Positions 9,469 through 19,379 of a DNA stretch of 64,000 bases are shown piece after piece. A program made the position numbers and the translations under genes. The notes beneath the pieces are model-generated. The model had not been told where the DNA came from. It worked only from the letters and a program-made list of their open reading frames with translations, and searched no databases. Every line of letters begins with the position of its first letter. Within the stretch, counting starts at the first letter, position 1. The stretch lies in contig JADKGA010000002.1 in NCBI GenBank assembly GCA_016717165.1, positions 1 through 64,000 of the forward strand. Direction: 5' to 3'. The stretch is from Candidatus Lutibacillus vidarii. Its GTDB lineage: Bacteria; Actinomycetota; Actinomycetes; Actinomycetales; Dermatophilaceae.

Positions 9469-9558
9469 GGTGGCGTGTCCGAGTGGCCTAAGGAGCGCGC
9501 CTCGAAAGCGCGTGTGGGCGCAAGTCCACCCAGGGTTCGAATCCCTGCGCCACCGCCA
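9469..9558 (+). tRNA. tRNA-Ser, anticodon CGA, CCA encoded
   Basis: The acceptor stem GGTGGCG (9469-9475) pairs with CGCCACC (9548-9554), with a G discriminator at 9555 and CCA at 9556-9558. The anticodon stem-loop GCGCGCCTCGAAAGCGCG gives anticodon CGA in the loop CTCGAAA. A long variable arm (GTGGGCGCAAGTCCAC) marks it as a class II serine tRNA. The T arm contains GGGTTCGAATCCC. It decodes UCG. Confidence 0.96.
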
Positions 9559-9656
9559 AGGTTCTACGGCCGCACAGTCCGCCGACGTGTGCCACTGCAC
9601 ACGTCGGTTGTCCGGTAACGCCACGGGGGCGAGCGCGTCTACATAGCGTGGAGACC

Positions 9657-10137
9657 ATGCTTCCCCGACGCGTCCTCGCCGTCCTTGCCCTCACACTGGC
9701 CACCCTCGCGGCGGCGGTGACCGGCGCCGGAGCAGCCCAGGCGGTCGACGCCACGCCTGCCCCGGCGACGCCCGCCGTGAAGATCAGCTACATCCGGTAT
9801 GACTCGCCCGGCAGTGACACCGGGACGAACGTCAGCCTCAACGCCGAGTACGTCATCATCACGAACACCACGACGACTGCTCGCGTGATCACCGGCTGGA
9901 CGCTGCGCGACACGAGCGGGTACACGTTCAGGTTCCCCCACCTTCACGCTGAAGGCGGGCGCCAGCGTCACCGTCCACACGGGCAAGGGCACGCCCTCGA
10001 CCACGCACCAGTACTACGGCCGGACGTGGTACGTCTGGAACAACACCGGCGACTCTGCCTACCTGCGCAATGCCGCCGGAACCCTGGTCCACTCGTGCAC
10101 CTGGAGCGCCCTCGGTGTCGGCGCCAAGTCCTGCTGA
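9657..10137 (+). CDS. secreted lamin-tail-domain protein, one frameshift
   Basis: A signal peptide (MLPRRVLAVLALTLATLAAA, cleavage near AQA-VDA) leads into a single lamin-tail (LTD) beta-sandwich domain: ISYIRYDSPG, NAEYVIITNTT, GWTLRDTSGYTFRFP, then in another frame TFTLKAGASVTVHTG, YYGRTWYVWNNTGD, AYLRNAAG and a C-terminal Cys. The shift is at a run of five C at about 9935-9939; four C would give RFPTFTLKAG and a 159-residue protein ending at TGA 10135-10137. LTD domains are found on exported and surface proteins and may bind DNA or act as adhesive modules. The start is set by ATG 9657; a GTG at 9648 is also possible. Confidence 0.75.
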
Positions 10138-10191
10138 GCCTCCCGGAGCCCCGGCCGTCTCGTCGCCGTGCACGTCCCAGTGACGTCCGAG

Positions 10192-12677
10192 TCAGACCGC
10201 CACGCGCGGGTGCAGGCGGGCTAGGGTCCAGGTCCGCTGTCGCCGGGCCGCAAGGACGCTGACGCACAGTCCCCCCGCGAGCCACAACAGGAGGACGACC
10301 ACGTCATGGCCGACGCCCAAGCCCGATCCGGCGATGACATGGCGGAAGGCGTCAACGGCATACGTCAAGGGCAGGACGCCGTGCAGCCACTGGAAGATCT
10401 CGGGCGCGGTCTGGACGGCATACGTACCGCCGGCCGAGGTGAGCTGGAGCCCGGCGAGGATCACCGCGAGGAAGCGCCCCGGCGTCCCGAAGAGCGCGAC
10501 CAGCGCCTGGTTCATCGCCGTGAAGGTGAGCCCGGCCAGGGCGGCGAGCGCGATGAGTGCACCCACCGAGGCGGCCGAGATGCCGACGGCATACTGCAGC
10601 AGGAGGGCGAGCGCGATCCCCTGGAGGGCACCGAGCAGCGCGCCGGGGAGGTACCCCGCCAGGGCGACCCGGGTCGCCGACGCCGAGGAGGCAAGCGCGC
10701 GGGCCGAGAGCGGCCGCAGCAGCAGGTAGATCGCCATCGAGCCGACCCAGAGGGCCAAGGCCGCAAAGTATGGCGCCAGGCCACTCCCGTTGTTCTTGAC
10801 CGGGTTGAGCCGGACGGCGTCCGCGAGGACCGGGGCCGAGGCTGCGGCAGCGAGCTGCTTCTTTTCGGTATCGGTGTATGACGGAATCTTCGCGACACCC
10901 TCACGTAGTCCGTCGCCGAGGTCCTGAGCACCGGAGGCCAACCTCGTCGCCCCGCTGTCGAGCTGGTCCAGCCCGTCCGCGAGCCGGCTTGCGCCGCCGG
11001 CCGCCTGGTACGCCCCGGTCGCGAGCGACGCGCTGCCGGTGGACACCTTGCTCGCCCCACTGGTGAGGGCCGGGAGCTTGGTCGCCAGCGCGAGTGCTCC
11101 GGCGGCGGACTGGTGGATCCCGGCGCTGACGGCCGGGATGCCGTCGGCCAGCTGGTCGGCCCCGGTGGCCAGGGCGCTCGTGCCGTCGGCGGCCTTCGTC
11201 GCTCCCGCGGCCAGGTCTGCGGCGCCCGCGGCGCTGCGCTGCGCTCCGGCGGCGAGACGCGCCAGACCCGCGGCGAACTTGCTCACCCCGTCACCGAGCG
11301 AGGTTGCGCCGGAGGCGAGGTCGGTGGCGGCGGTGCCGAGCGACGCGGCGGAGCTGCCGAGCCGGGTCGCGGCGGACCGCAGCCCCGACACCCCGTCGGC
11401 GACCTGCGCCGCGCCAGCGCCGCGCTCGCCGCCCCGGTGCGCAGCCCGCCGCTCTGGGCGACCAGCCGCTGCAGACCCGCGCAGAAGGCCGGCGCCGCCC
11501 CGGAGCCCGGGCACGATGCGGCCAGCGCGTCGAGCGAGCCGGTGTATGACGCGACCCCGGTCGACAGGGCCGCCGCGCCGGTGGCGGACTGGGCCGCCCC
11601 GGTGGCCAGCGGGCCGACCGAGCCGGCGAAGGTGGCCGCTCCGGCGGCGAACTGGGTGGCGCCGGCGCTCAGCTGCGCGGCCCCCGTCGTGAACGCGTCG
11701 GCGCCTGACACCAAGGGCGCCACCCCGGCCGCAAGCTGCCCGGCCCCGTCGGACACCGCAGCGGTACCAGTGGCCAGGGCGGCCGCCCCGGCGGACACCG
11801 CGGAGACGCCCGAGGCGGCCGCCGAGGCTCCTTCCGCGAGTCGGCGGGTCTGCGTCGGAAGGGTGGACGTGGCGGTGTCGAGTCTTGCCAGTCCGGACGA
11901 CAGCGCTGCTGCCCCGCCGGCCGCCTGACCCGACCCAGTGGCCAGCGCCGCCGCGCCAGCAGCGAGCGTGTCGGCGCCCTCGGCGAGGGAAGCGACCCCG
12001 GAGGCGAGGCGCTGAGCACCGGTACCGCTTCGAGCCGTCCCGTCGGCCAGCGTTGCCGCCCCGGTCGACAGGTCGCCGGCGCCGGTCGCCGCCTGGCCGA
12101 GCTGGTCCTTCAGGGTCGCGGTGCCGTCATACAGCGCGGTGAGATAGCTCGAGGTGAGCTCCCGGGCGAGCTGGGCGCTCGCCGCGGTGGCGATGGACGT
12201 GCCGAGCGTGCCGGAGAGGTAGTTGACCGCGTCGTCGGTCTCGATCCGGACCCGCGCGGACTCGGCCAGTGCGGGGTCGCCGGCTGTCGAGGTGGCGGCG
12301 GCCGAGAAGCCGGCGGGGATCGTGAGGACGGCGGCATACCGACCGGACGCGAGCCCGTCCGCGGCGGAGGGGCGTCCGCGAGAACCCAGTGGAAGGCTCG
12401 ACGGCGAGGTCGAGGTGGTGAGCTTGCCGGTGAGGCTGCGCCCGAGCGGGACCAGCTGCTTGGTGCCGTCCGGATGGGTGAGGGTGACGGGCTGGTCGAG
12501 GTTGACGACGGCGCCGGTCAGCTGGTCGAGCCGGGTCTGCGGGCTCTGGTTCGCCCAGGTGTAGAGCCCGCCGTAGATGAGCGGGACGAGGACGATCGCG
12601 ATGAGGGCCACGAGCGAGCGGCGGTTGCCGGTGAACCGGCGCAGCTCGGCCGCGGGCAGGGTGGGCAGGCGGGACAT
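10192..12677 (-). CDS. YhgE/Pip-family membrane protein, one frameshift
   Basis: The N-terminus (MSRLPTLPAAELRRFTGNRR, then a TM helix and YTWANQSPQTRLDQL) and the C-terminal bundle of five helices (APYFAALALWVG ... AGGLCVSVLA) are those of the YhgE/Pip family, related to ABC-2 permeases and phage-infection proteins. The 500-residue middle is made of heptad-like Ala/Gly repeats (LASGA-QLADGV type), predicted to form long extracellular helices. Two overlapping frames meet near 11420-11450 and together give about 828 residues, so a single indel there is likely. The gene starts 28 bp after the MMPL stop, which suggests one operon under the TetR regulator. Substrate is unknown; relatives are linked to secretion of ESX-type or lipid substrates. 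Confidence 0.8.
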
Positions 12678-12705
12678 CAGTGCACCTTCTCGGCGGTCAG
12701 CTCGG

Positions 12706-15668
12706 TCAGGGGGTCGGTCGGGTCGGCCAGGGGTCGGCCGGGTCGAGTTCGGTGGGCCCGGTCAACGCCCAGGCCGGGCCGGTGCGTCCAGCTCCGAGGT
12801 CGACGACCCGCATGGGTATGCCGTCCAGGGCCTCGACGTCATGAGGCAGGTCGTGGCACGAGGCGATGACCGTGACGACGCGGTCCCTTGATAGCGAGGC
12901 CAGGAGCGACCACGCCGCCACCCGGTCGGCCGCGCTCGGCAAGGCGTCGACATCATCGGTCACGAGGATCGCCGGGTCCCCGACCAGGGCCAGGCCGAGG
13001 GCGAGGACCCACCGTTGGATGGCGGTGAGCTCGCGGACCCGGAGTCGGGGCTCCAGCGTCGCGGTGAGGTGGGCGTCCGGACGGGCCGCGGCGGCTGCCG
13101 CGGCGAGGGTGTCGAGACGCCGCAGGGCCTCGGTCCGGTCCCGCCCGGAGACCCAGGGATGCCAGGTTGTCGTGGCGAGGCGTTCGTCGACGTGGTCGGC
13201 GACGGTGAGCAGCGGGTCGAGGTCGTTGACGCCGGCGATCTCGGTCAGCGAGACCTCGCGACGGACCGCCGTCGCGGCGTCGGGGAGGAGGTGCCCGTTG
13301 ACCTCGAGCCGGCCGGCGCTGGGCGTCATACGGCCGGCCAGGGTGAGCAGCAGCGCGGTCTTGCCCGCACCGGAGCCGCCCCGCACCACGACCATCGCAG
13401 CGCGGGGGGCATCGAGGTCGACACCGGCATACACGGTGCCCGCGCCATCGGAGCGGCTGAGGTCTCGAGCCAGCACGGCGGCCGGTGCCGTCCCGCCTCG
13501 AGCCGCCGCGAGGGCGAGCCGGCGGTGCAGGCTCTCACCCTCGATGTCGAGGACCGGAAGGCGCCGGTCCAGCCACGCCGGGAGCCACCAGGCCCGGGCA
13601 CCGAGCAGCCGCATCACCGCCGGGATGAGCGTCATCCGGACGAGAAAGGCGTCGACGAAGACCCCGACGGCCAGGCCCAGCGCGATCGGCTTGATGTAGA
13701 CCGCGCCGTGCGGGACGAAGGCGGCGAAGACCGAAACCATGATGACCGCGGCGGCGGTGACCACTCGGGCGGAGTCGACGAAGCCGGCGTTGACCGCGCG
13801 CTGGGCGTCGCCCTCGTGGACGAAGCGCGCACGCATGCTCGAGACGAGGAAGACCTGGTAGTCCATCGCCAGGCCGAAGAGCACCCCCATGACGATGATC
13901 GGCATGAACGAGATAACCGGTCCGGGCTCGTTCAGGCCCATGAGCGAGCTCGCCCAGCCCCACCGGAAGACCGCGGCGACGACACCGAAGGCGGCGCCGA
14001 CGGACAGGACGTACCCGAGGGCCGCGGTGATCGGGACCAATATCGACCGGAACACCAGGGTGAGCAGGATGAGCGAGATCCCGACGACGACCAGGCCGAA
14101 CGGGAGCAGGGCGTCATACAGCCGCTGCGAGACGTCGACCTGGGCGGCGGTCTGCCCGGTGACCGCCATGTCGGCGCCGTACTCGGCCTTGATGGCGGGG
14201 GCGAGTGCCCGGACGTGCTCGAGGGTCGCCTTGGTCCGTTCGGTGTCCGCCGCGGCATCCGGTATGGCGATGATGACGCCGGTGTCGGCGGCGCGGTTCG
14301 GGGTGGCGACGGTGGTCGAGACGATGCCGTCGGTAGCGAGGACCCGCTTCTCGACGGCGGCGACCAGTCCGAGCGGGTCGGTGGAGGCGACGATGTCGAG
14401 GGTGACGACGAAGGGGCGTTCGCGCCGGGGCCGAACTTCTCCGCGACGAGGTCGTAGGCCTTGCGCTGCGTCGACGTCGGCGCCGAGGTGCCATTGTGCG
14501 GGAGCGCGAAGGTGAGATCCCGGGCCGGGAGTGCGAGCAGGGTCAGCCCGGCGATGACGAGCAGGGCCGTGAGCAGGGGGACCTTGGTGACGGTGCGGAC
14601 CCAGCCGGCCCAGACGCCGGTGTGGTGCCGGGCGTGGTGGTCGTCGGCGACCTTGCGGGGCATGAGCCTGCTCCCGCCGAGGCCGAGCAGGGCCGGGAGC
14701 AAGGTGAGCGAGACGAGGACGGCGGCGGCGACGGACCCCGCGGCCGCCATACCCATGGTGGAGAGGAAGGGGATGCCCGCGACGCCCAGCGCGGCCAGCG
14801 CGACGGCGACGGTGGCGCCGGCGAAGACGACCGCGGACCCGGCCGTCCCGGTGGCCTGGGCGGCGGCCTCGTCCGGTGCGAGGCCCTCGGCAAGGAGGTC
14901 CCGGTGCCGGGAGAGGATGAACAGGGCGTAGTCGATGCCGACGGCCAGCCCGATCATCAGGGCGAGGAAGGGCGCGGTCGAGGTCACGTCGGTGAACCGG
15001 GTGGCGGCGAAGATCGCCGCCACGGATGCGGCCACCCCCGCGGTCGCGGTGAGCAGCGGTATGCCGGCCGCGAGCGCCGAGCCGAAGGTCATGACGAGGA
15101 CGATGAGCGCCACGAGGACGCCGATGCCTTCGCTGATGGTCACGGCCGGTGGGGTGGGCATGAAGAGCGACCCGCCGACCTCGGCGCGCAGGCCGTGCTG
15201 GGTCGACGCGGTGGTGATCGCGACGATCGGGGCCCGGATGGCGTCGGTGACCTCGACGGAGGGGACGTCGAGCTGGACGGAGATGATCGCGGCGTGGCCG
15301 TCGCTCGACACCGCGCCCTTGATGTGCTCGTCGAACGGGCCGATCGCTGCGTCGACATACGGAGCAGTGGCGTACTGCTTCGTGAGCGCGTCGATGCGCG
15401 CTCGGACGTCTGGGTCGCGGACCGACATACCGTCCGGGGCCTGGACGACGACCTGCCCGCTGGCGCCGGCGAACTCGGGGAAGCGCGCCGTGAGCGAGTC
15501 GAGGGCCTGCTGCGACTGGGTGCCGGGGATCTCGAAGACGTCGACGACACCGCGCTGCAGGGCGGCGGCGGTCGCGCCGGCGAGGAGGAGCCCGACGAGC
15601 CAGAGGACCACGACCAGGCGGCGACGGCGGACGGCCCAGTGGCCGAGACGGTAGAGCGTGGTCGACAT
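12706..15668 (-). CDS. MMPL/RND-family exporter fused to a C-terminal ABC-type ATPase domain, one frameshift
   Basis: Residues 1 to about 700 form a standard MMPL transporter: TM1 (LVVVLWLVGLLLAGA), a periplasmic domain, helices with GIDYALFILSRHRDLLAEG, a second periplasmic domain, and a second bundle with GLAMDYQVFLVSSMR. Such proteins export lipids or drugs using the proton gradient. About 290 residues then follow with Walker A GGSGAGKTALL and a Walker B-like AILVTDDVD, giving an ABC ATPase-like domain whose signature (LTAIQRW) is degenerate and whose catalytic Glu is replaced by Asp. One base appears missing at about 14418. The full product would be about 987 residues. TetR is divergent. 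Confidence 0.82.
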
Positions 15669-15737
15669 ACGGGGATCTCCGGGGCGTGGTCTCGGATGGG
15701 TGGGCGGCGTGAGAGGCGGCTTGCTGCTACGTTGTTC

Positions 15738-15770
15738 GATACATTAGCGTACTCAATACGGAAACGTATT
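15738..15770. promoter_or_regulatory. probable TetR operator between the MMPL and TetR genes
   Basis: AATACG (15755-15760) and CGTATT (15765-15770) form a perfect 6-bp inverted repeat with a GAAA spacer. A related half-site (GATACATTAGCGTAC) begins at 15738. The 126-bp gap between the divergent genes is notably AT-richer than its surroundings here. Position and symmetry suit autoregulation by the adjacent TetR protein; binding is inferred. Confidence 0.5.
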
Positions 15771-15794
15771 CAAACTCGAACGTGAGAAGGCGCC

Positions 15795-16505
15795 GTGACC
15801 CGTGCCACGATGAGGGTGATGACGACCCCACCCTCTGCCGAGCCCTCGATCGCGCCCTCTGCCGAGGCCGCCGCCGGTCCGGTCGACGTGGAACCAGCCC
15901 CGGCGAAGCGGCGACGCAGCGTGACCCGCGAGCGGCTGCTCGACGCCGCCTCGCGCGTCTTCGCCCAGCGGGGCATCGAGGGTGCGACCGTCGAGGAGAT
16001 CTGCGACCGGGCCGGATTCACCCGGGGGGCGTTCTACTCGAACTTCGCGCATAAGAACGAGCTCGTCGTCGCCCTGCTCGACCGCGAGGAGGCGGCGCTG
16101 TTCGAGCGGCTCGGCGGCGTCGTCGAGTCGGCGCTGGGGTACCCGAACCCGATCGAGGCACTCTCCCAGCTGCTCTTCGAGATCGCACCCTTCGGTGTCG
16201 ACAACCATCTGCTGCGGTCGGAGCTGTCCCTGCTGGCGGTGCGGGACCCGGAGCTCGCGGCGTCATACCTCGCCTCGCAGCGGACTTTCCGGGAGCGCTT
16301 CGGACCCTTCCTGGAGAGCGGGCTGGCAGCTGCCGGGCTGCGGCTCACCGTTCCGGCCGGCGACGCGATCGACACCCTCGAGGCGGTCTTCGAGGCGTCG
16401 ATGCGAGCGAGCATCGTCGCGGGGCGGGGGCCCAACCCCGCGGACACCCTGGCGCGCCGGATGCTCCCCGTGCTCCTGGCCGCCATCTCCCGCCCGGCCC
16501 CCTGA
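15795..16505 (+). CDS. TetR/AcrR-family transcriptional regulator
   Basis: A 236-residue repressor. After a 35-residue low-complexity N-terminus, the helix-turn-helix reads RERLLDAASRVFAQRGIEGA, TVEEICDRAGFTRGAFYSNF and HKNELVVALLD, classic TetR pattern. The C-terminal half (residues 90-236) is the variable ligand-binding domain. GTG 15795 has GAGAAGG four bases upstream; ATG 15810 or 15819 would remove a few residues and keep the domain. It is transcribed away from the MMPL exporter and YhgE gene, whose expression it probably represses until a ligand binds. Confidence 0.9.
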   Translation: MTRATMRVMTTPPSAEPSIAPSAEAAAGPVDVEPAPAKRRRSVTRERLLDAASRVFAQRGIEGATVEEICDRAGFTRGAFYSNFAHKNELVVALLDREEAALFERLGGVVESALGYPNPIEALSQLLFEIAPFGVDNHLLRSELSLLAVRDPELAASYLASQRTFRERFGPFLESGLAAAGLRLTVPAGDAIDTLEAVFEASMRASIVAGRGPNPADTLARRMLPVLLAAISRPAP

Positions 16506-16507
16506 CC

Positions 16508-16588
16508 TGTGGACAACCAACAAAGACACACCTTTAGAGTCGTTCTAAAGGTGTGTCTTTGTTGGAGGAGGGGGTGGGCTGTGGATAA
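16508..16588. repeat. perfect 22-bp hairpin between two DnaA boxes, copy 2
   Basis: The arms 16517-16538 and 16544-16565 are exact reverse complements (22 bp) around a GTCGT loop. TGTGGACAA (16508-16516) and TGTGGATAA (16580-16588), reverse complements of the DnaA boxes TTGTCCACA and TTATCCACA, lie on either side in the same orientation. The unit begins 2 bases after the tetR stop, and its second box overlaps the GTG start of the next gene. The hairpin could end tetR transcription. A decayed or error-ridden copy lies at 547-605. Confidence 0.85.
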
Positions 16589-16955
16589 CCGGGGGCCGAA
16601 GAGCGTGTATGGCGTCGGCGAGGAGCCGGACCCCAGGTTCTCGATGGCCAACGAACGGACCACCTTGGCCTGGCTGCGAACCGCCATGGCCCTCGTCGGC
16701 GGCGCGATCGCCCTGCTCTCGGTCACCGCCGCCCTGCCCGAGCTGCCCCGCTGGGCGCCCGCCATCGCCGGCATCTCCTGCCTGGGCGGCGCCGCCCTCG
16801 CAGTCCGGGCGGTCCGTCGCTGGGCTCAGGTCGAACGGGCGATGCGCCAACGTCAGCCGCTGCCGGCGCCTCGAGCGCTGGTCTGGCTCGCCTCCGGCAT
16901 CGGAGCCCTCGCCATCCTCGTCCTCGCCCTCGTCGTGGTCGAGCTGGCCCGATGA
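16581..16955 (+). CDS. DUF202-family membrane protein
   Basis: A 124-residue inner-membrane protein with the DUF202 (YidH-like) signature DPRFSMANERTTLAWLRTAM followed by three predicted helices (VGGAIALLSVTAAL, AIAGISCLGGAALAV, IGALAILVLALVVVEL). GTG 16581 is chosen because GGAGGAGGGG lies just upstream; the reading frame is open further back but only through the hairpin repeat. The stop overlaps the next start (ATGA, 16952-16955). The hairpin directly in front could affect translation. Function of the family is unknown. Confidence 0.85.
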   Translation: MDNRGPKSVYGVGEEPDPRFSMANERTTLAWLRTAMALVGGAIALLSVTAALPELPRWAPAIAGISCLGGAALAVRAVRRWAQVERAMRQRQPLPAPRALVWLASGIGALAILVLALVVVELAR

Positions 16956-17284
16956 CGGTCCCCGCCGACCACAGCCCTCCGCCCGACGAGGGCCTGCCGC
17001 GCGAACGCACCGCCCTGGCCTGGTCGCGGACCATCCTCGTCGCCAACGGCCTGTGGCTCCCCCTGCTCGCCCTCCAGGTCCACCGCCAGCTCTGGGTGCT
17101 CGCCGCCGCCTCCGCCGTGGCCGCCGGCGCCGTCGCCTGGCGCAGCACCATAGCGACCCGGCACGCCGAGCTGCGCGCCGAGCGGGCCGGGTCGGCCTAC
17201 CCGCTGCTCGTCGGGCTGGCGACCGCGGTGGTTGCGGCCGCACTCGGCGGTATGGCGACCGCGGCCGCCGTCCTCATCGGCTGA
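16952..17284 (+). CDS. second DUF202-family membrane protein
   Basis: A 110-residue protein with LPRERTALAWSRTILVANGL, the DUF202 motif, and three helices (NGLWLPLLALQV, LWVLAAASAVAAGAVAW, LLVGLATAVVAAALGG). It overlaps the upstream DUF202 gene by four bases, so the two are translationally coupled and may form a heteromer. Pairs of this kind are common in actinobacteria. Its 3' end overlaps the convergent gene G by 11 bp. No function is known. Confidence 0.85.
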   Translation: MTVPADHSPPPDEGLPRERTALAWSRTILVANGLWLPLLALQVHRQLWVLAAASAVAAGAVAWRSTIATRHAELRAERAGSAYPLLVGLATAVVAAALGGMATAAAVLIG

Positions 17285-19370
17285 CCGAGGGCGACCCGCC
17301 GACCCAGGGGCGGACGTAGACCGTCGTCGTCGTCCCGGGCCGACCGCGGGCGGCGGTGCGGGTGAACAGGCTGAGCATCCGGGCCAGCGGCGGCGCCGAG
17401 CGCCAGCCGTCGGCGAGCGCACCGGTCAGCCGCTCGAGGGCGTCGGTCGGCTCGCCCCGCGAGGCCTGCCAGGTGAGCACCCGGTCGAGCAGCTCGCGTC
17501 GGCCCACGAGCGGGGCCGGGAAGGCGGCGGCGGTCGTCACCTCGGTCACCTCACCGGTCGACCGGTCGACCCGCAGCGCGATCCCGGCCCGGCGCCGGAC
17601 CTCGGTGCTCGCCCGAAGCACCCCGGGGATCGTCGGCGCGAGCTCGCCGACCTCGGTGTCCAGGCCCGCGGCCGCGAGGACGCCCGCGAGGACATCAGGG
17701 CGCCACCGGTCGAGCTCGGAGTACACCTTCAGGCCCCACCGCCCGTCGGTGCCCAGCCCGACGCCGACCTCGTGCCCCCACCCGCCCGCATCGAGGCGGC
17801 TCAGCACCTCGGTGACCGGTGATCCCGCCGGGACGCCGGCCGCCACGAGCGCCCGGTCCCGGCGGCCCGACCCGCCCGGGACGTCGCCAGTGTGCTGGCT
17901 GAGGTAGACCTTGAGCACCGGACCGCGGTCGTCGGCGAGGTCGACACCGGCCCAGAGCCAGAACCGGCAGCCCGCAGGGACCGGCAGGGACCCGTCAGCG
18001 AGTACCCCGACCGCGTCGGACGCCTCCGCCCACGCCGACCCCACCCCGAGCAGTGCCGCGGTCCGGCCCACCGCGGCGAGCCCGGACGCCAGCCGCGCCG
18101 CCGGTGGCAACCGGGGGTCTCCGACGTCGGTGGTCAGCCGGAGCCCGCGGGTCGCCGAGGCGGAGAACTCCACCGGCTGCCCGCCCGCGAGGCTGGACAG
18201 CTGGGCGCTCGGCCATGGTGCGGGGGCGGCCAGGCTCTCCTTAGTGAGGGCGCGGAAGGTGGCGGCGGCGCGGCCCGGCTCGGCGAGCGTCGCGGCGGCG
18301 ACAGAGTTCACGACCGCGTCCCAGCGCTCGTCGCGCGGGAGCGGGCCGGGCCTAGAGCGAGAACCGGCAGTATGCCGGGGCACCCGCCCTGCGGGCCGCC
18401 CACCTGCTCCGACCGCCTCGAGCCCACCGAGGGCGACACACGCATGCAGGACGGTGGCGGTGGTGAAGACGCCCCGCGCGTCGACCGTCTCCAGCGGCGG
18501 GTCGCCCCCACCCTGTGGCGGGACGAGCACCACGGTGTCGCCGGCCCACCCCCCGAGTGGGTGGCGCCGCTCCCACAACCGTCCCAGGGCAGTCGCATCA
18601 ACGGCCCCGTATGCCGCCCCCGCCCACACCGCCGCCGCGAGCCCCGCCGTCCCGCCCCGAGCGAGCGACGCCGGATCGAGCAAGGCCGCCCGCGGCATCG
18701 CGAGCCCAGCGGCGGCTCGGGCGGCGCTGACCAGCGCGGTCGGATGGGCGACCCCCGGCCACCACAGGCTGGTCCAGCCCGCGGGCGCTGAGTCCGTCCT
18801 GTCCCCCGGGCCCCCATCGGGCGTCGCGAGATCGGCTGCCGGAGCGCACCAGCGCTCCAAGCCCCCTCGGAGGTCCGCACGGCTGATCCGCCCCGCCTCG
18901 TACTGGGCGAGCAGAGCGATGGCGCTGACCTCCGGGCTCGGCGCGGTCCAGGTGCCCAGGGCCGGGTCGCGGTAGGTGCGGTACCCGCCCTCGGTGCGGT
19001 GCGCGTCGAGAAACGCCCAGGCTCGATCGGGGACCGGCGCCGACGCGCTCGCGAGCAGCCGGATCACCCAGGCGGTGGAGTCGACATCGGGGCGGGTCGA
19101 CGCGGACCACCCCCAGCTCCCGTCGCGCGACTGGCCCCGGACCGCGGCCACCGCACCCTCGACCGCCGCACCCGCAACCTCCCGAAGCTCACCCGGCAGC
19201 CAGGGACTCGTCCCGGCCTGCGCGAGCGCCACACCGGCATACGCCGTCACCCAGGAGGACGACGGGCCGGCGGCGACCCAGAAGTCGGTCCACCCGCCGC
19301 CGGGATGGGCCAAGGCAGCGAGGTGTCGGACCGCCTCCTCGGCGAGATCCGCGGAGCCGGGGTGGCCCAT
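17274..19370 (-). CDS. gene G: terpene-cyclase-like toroid joined to an ABBA-prenyltransferase-like domain
   Basis: A 698-residue soluble protein. Residues 1-330 have alpha/alpha-toroid repeats of the prenyltransferase / squalene-cyclase class, with Gly-Gly-Trp turns (GGGWTDFWVA, GSWGWSA, GGYRTY, LGGWAGDT) and DVDSTA at residues 95-100, reminiscent of the DxDD motif of class II cyclases. Residues 340-690 look like an ABBA-type (DMATS-like) aromatic prenyltransferase: PVEFSAS, LRLTTDVGDP, LKVYLSQHTGD, GLKVYSELDRW and TTVYVRPWV are spaced like the Lys/Tyr-containing strands that shield the pyrophosphate. The ABBA match is by eye and moderate. It is last in the seven-gene minus-strand series, 9 bp after gene F, so it may modify a product or protein of that cluster. 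Confidence 0.55.
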   Translation of the reverse strand: MGHPGSADLAEEAVRHLAALAHPGGGWTDFWVAAGPSSSWVTAYAGVALAQAGTSPWLPGELREVAGAAVEGAVAAVRGQSRDGSWGWSASTRPDVDSTAWVIRLLASASAPVPDRAWAFLDAHRTEGGYRTYRDPALGTWTAPSPEVSAIALLAQYEAGRISRADLRGGLERWCAPAADLATPDGGPGDRTDSAPAGWTSLWWPGVAHPTALVSAARAAAGLAMPRAALLDPASLARGGTAGLAAAVWAGAAYGAVDATALGRLWERRHPLGGWAGDTVVLVPPQGGGDPPLETVDARGVFTTATVLHACVALGGLEAVGAGGRPAGRVPRHTAGSRSRPGPLPRDERWDAVVNSVAAATLAEPGRAAATFRALTKESLAAPAPWPSAQLSSLAGGQPVEFSASATRGLRLTTDVGDPRLPPAARLASGLAAVGRTAALLGVGSAWAEASDAVGVLADGSLPVPAGCRFWLWAGVDLADDRGPVLKVYLSQHTGDVPGGSGRRDRALVAAGVPAGSPVTEVLSRLDAGGWGHEVGVGLGTDGRWGLKVYSELDRWRPDVLAGVLAAAGLDTEVGELAPTIPGVLRASTEVRRRAGIALRVDRSTGEVTEVTTAAAFPAPLVGRRELLDRVLTWQASRGEPTDALERLTGALADGWRSAPPLARMLSLFTRTAARGRPGTTTTVYVRPWVGGSPSVSR

Positions 19371-19379
19371 GGCCGCGGG

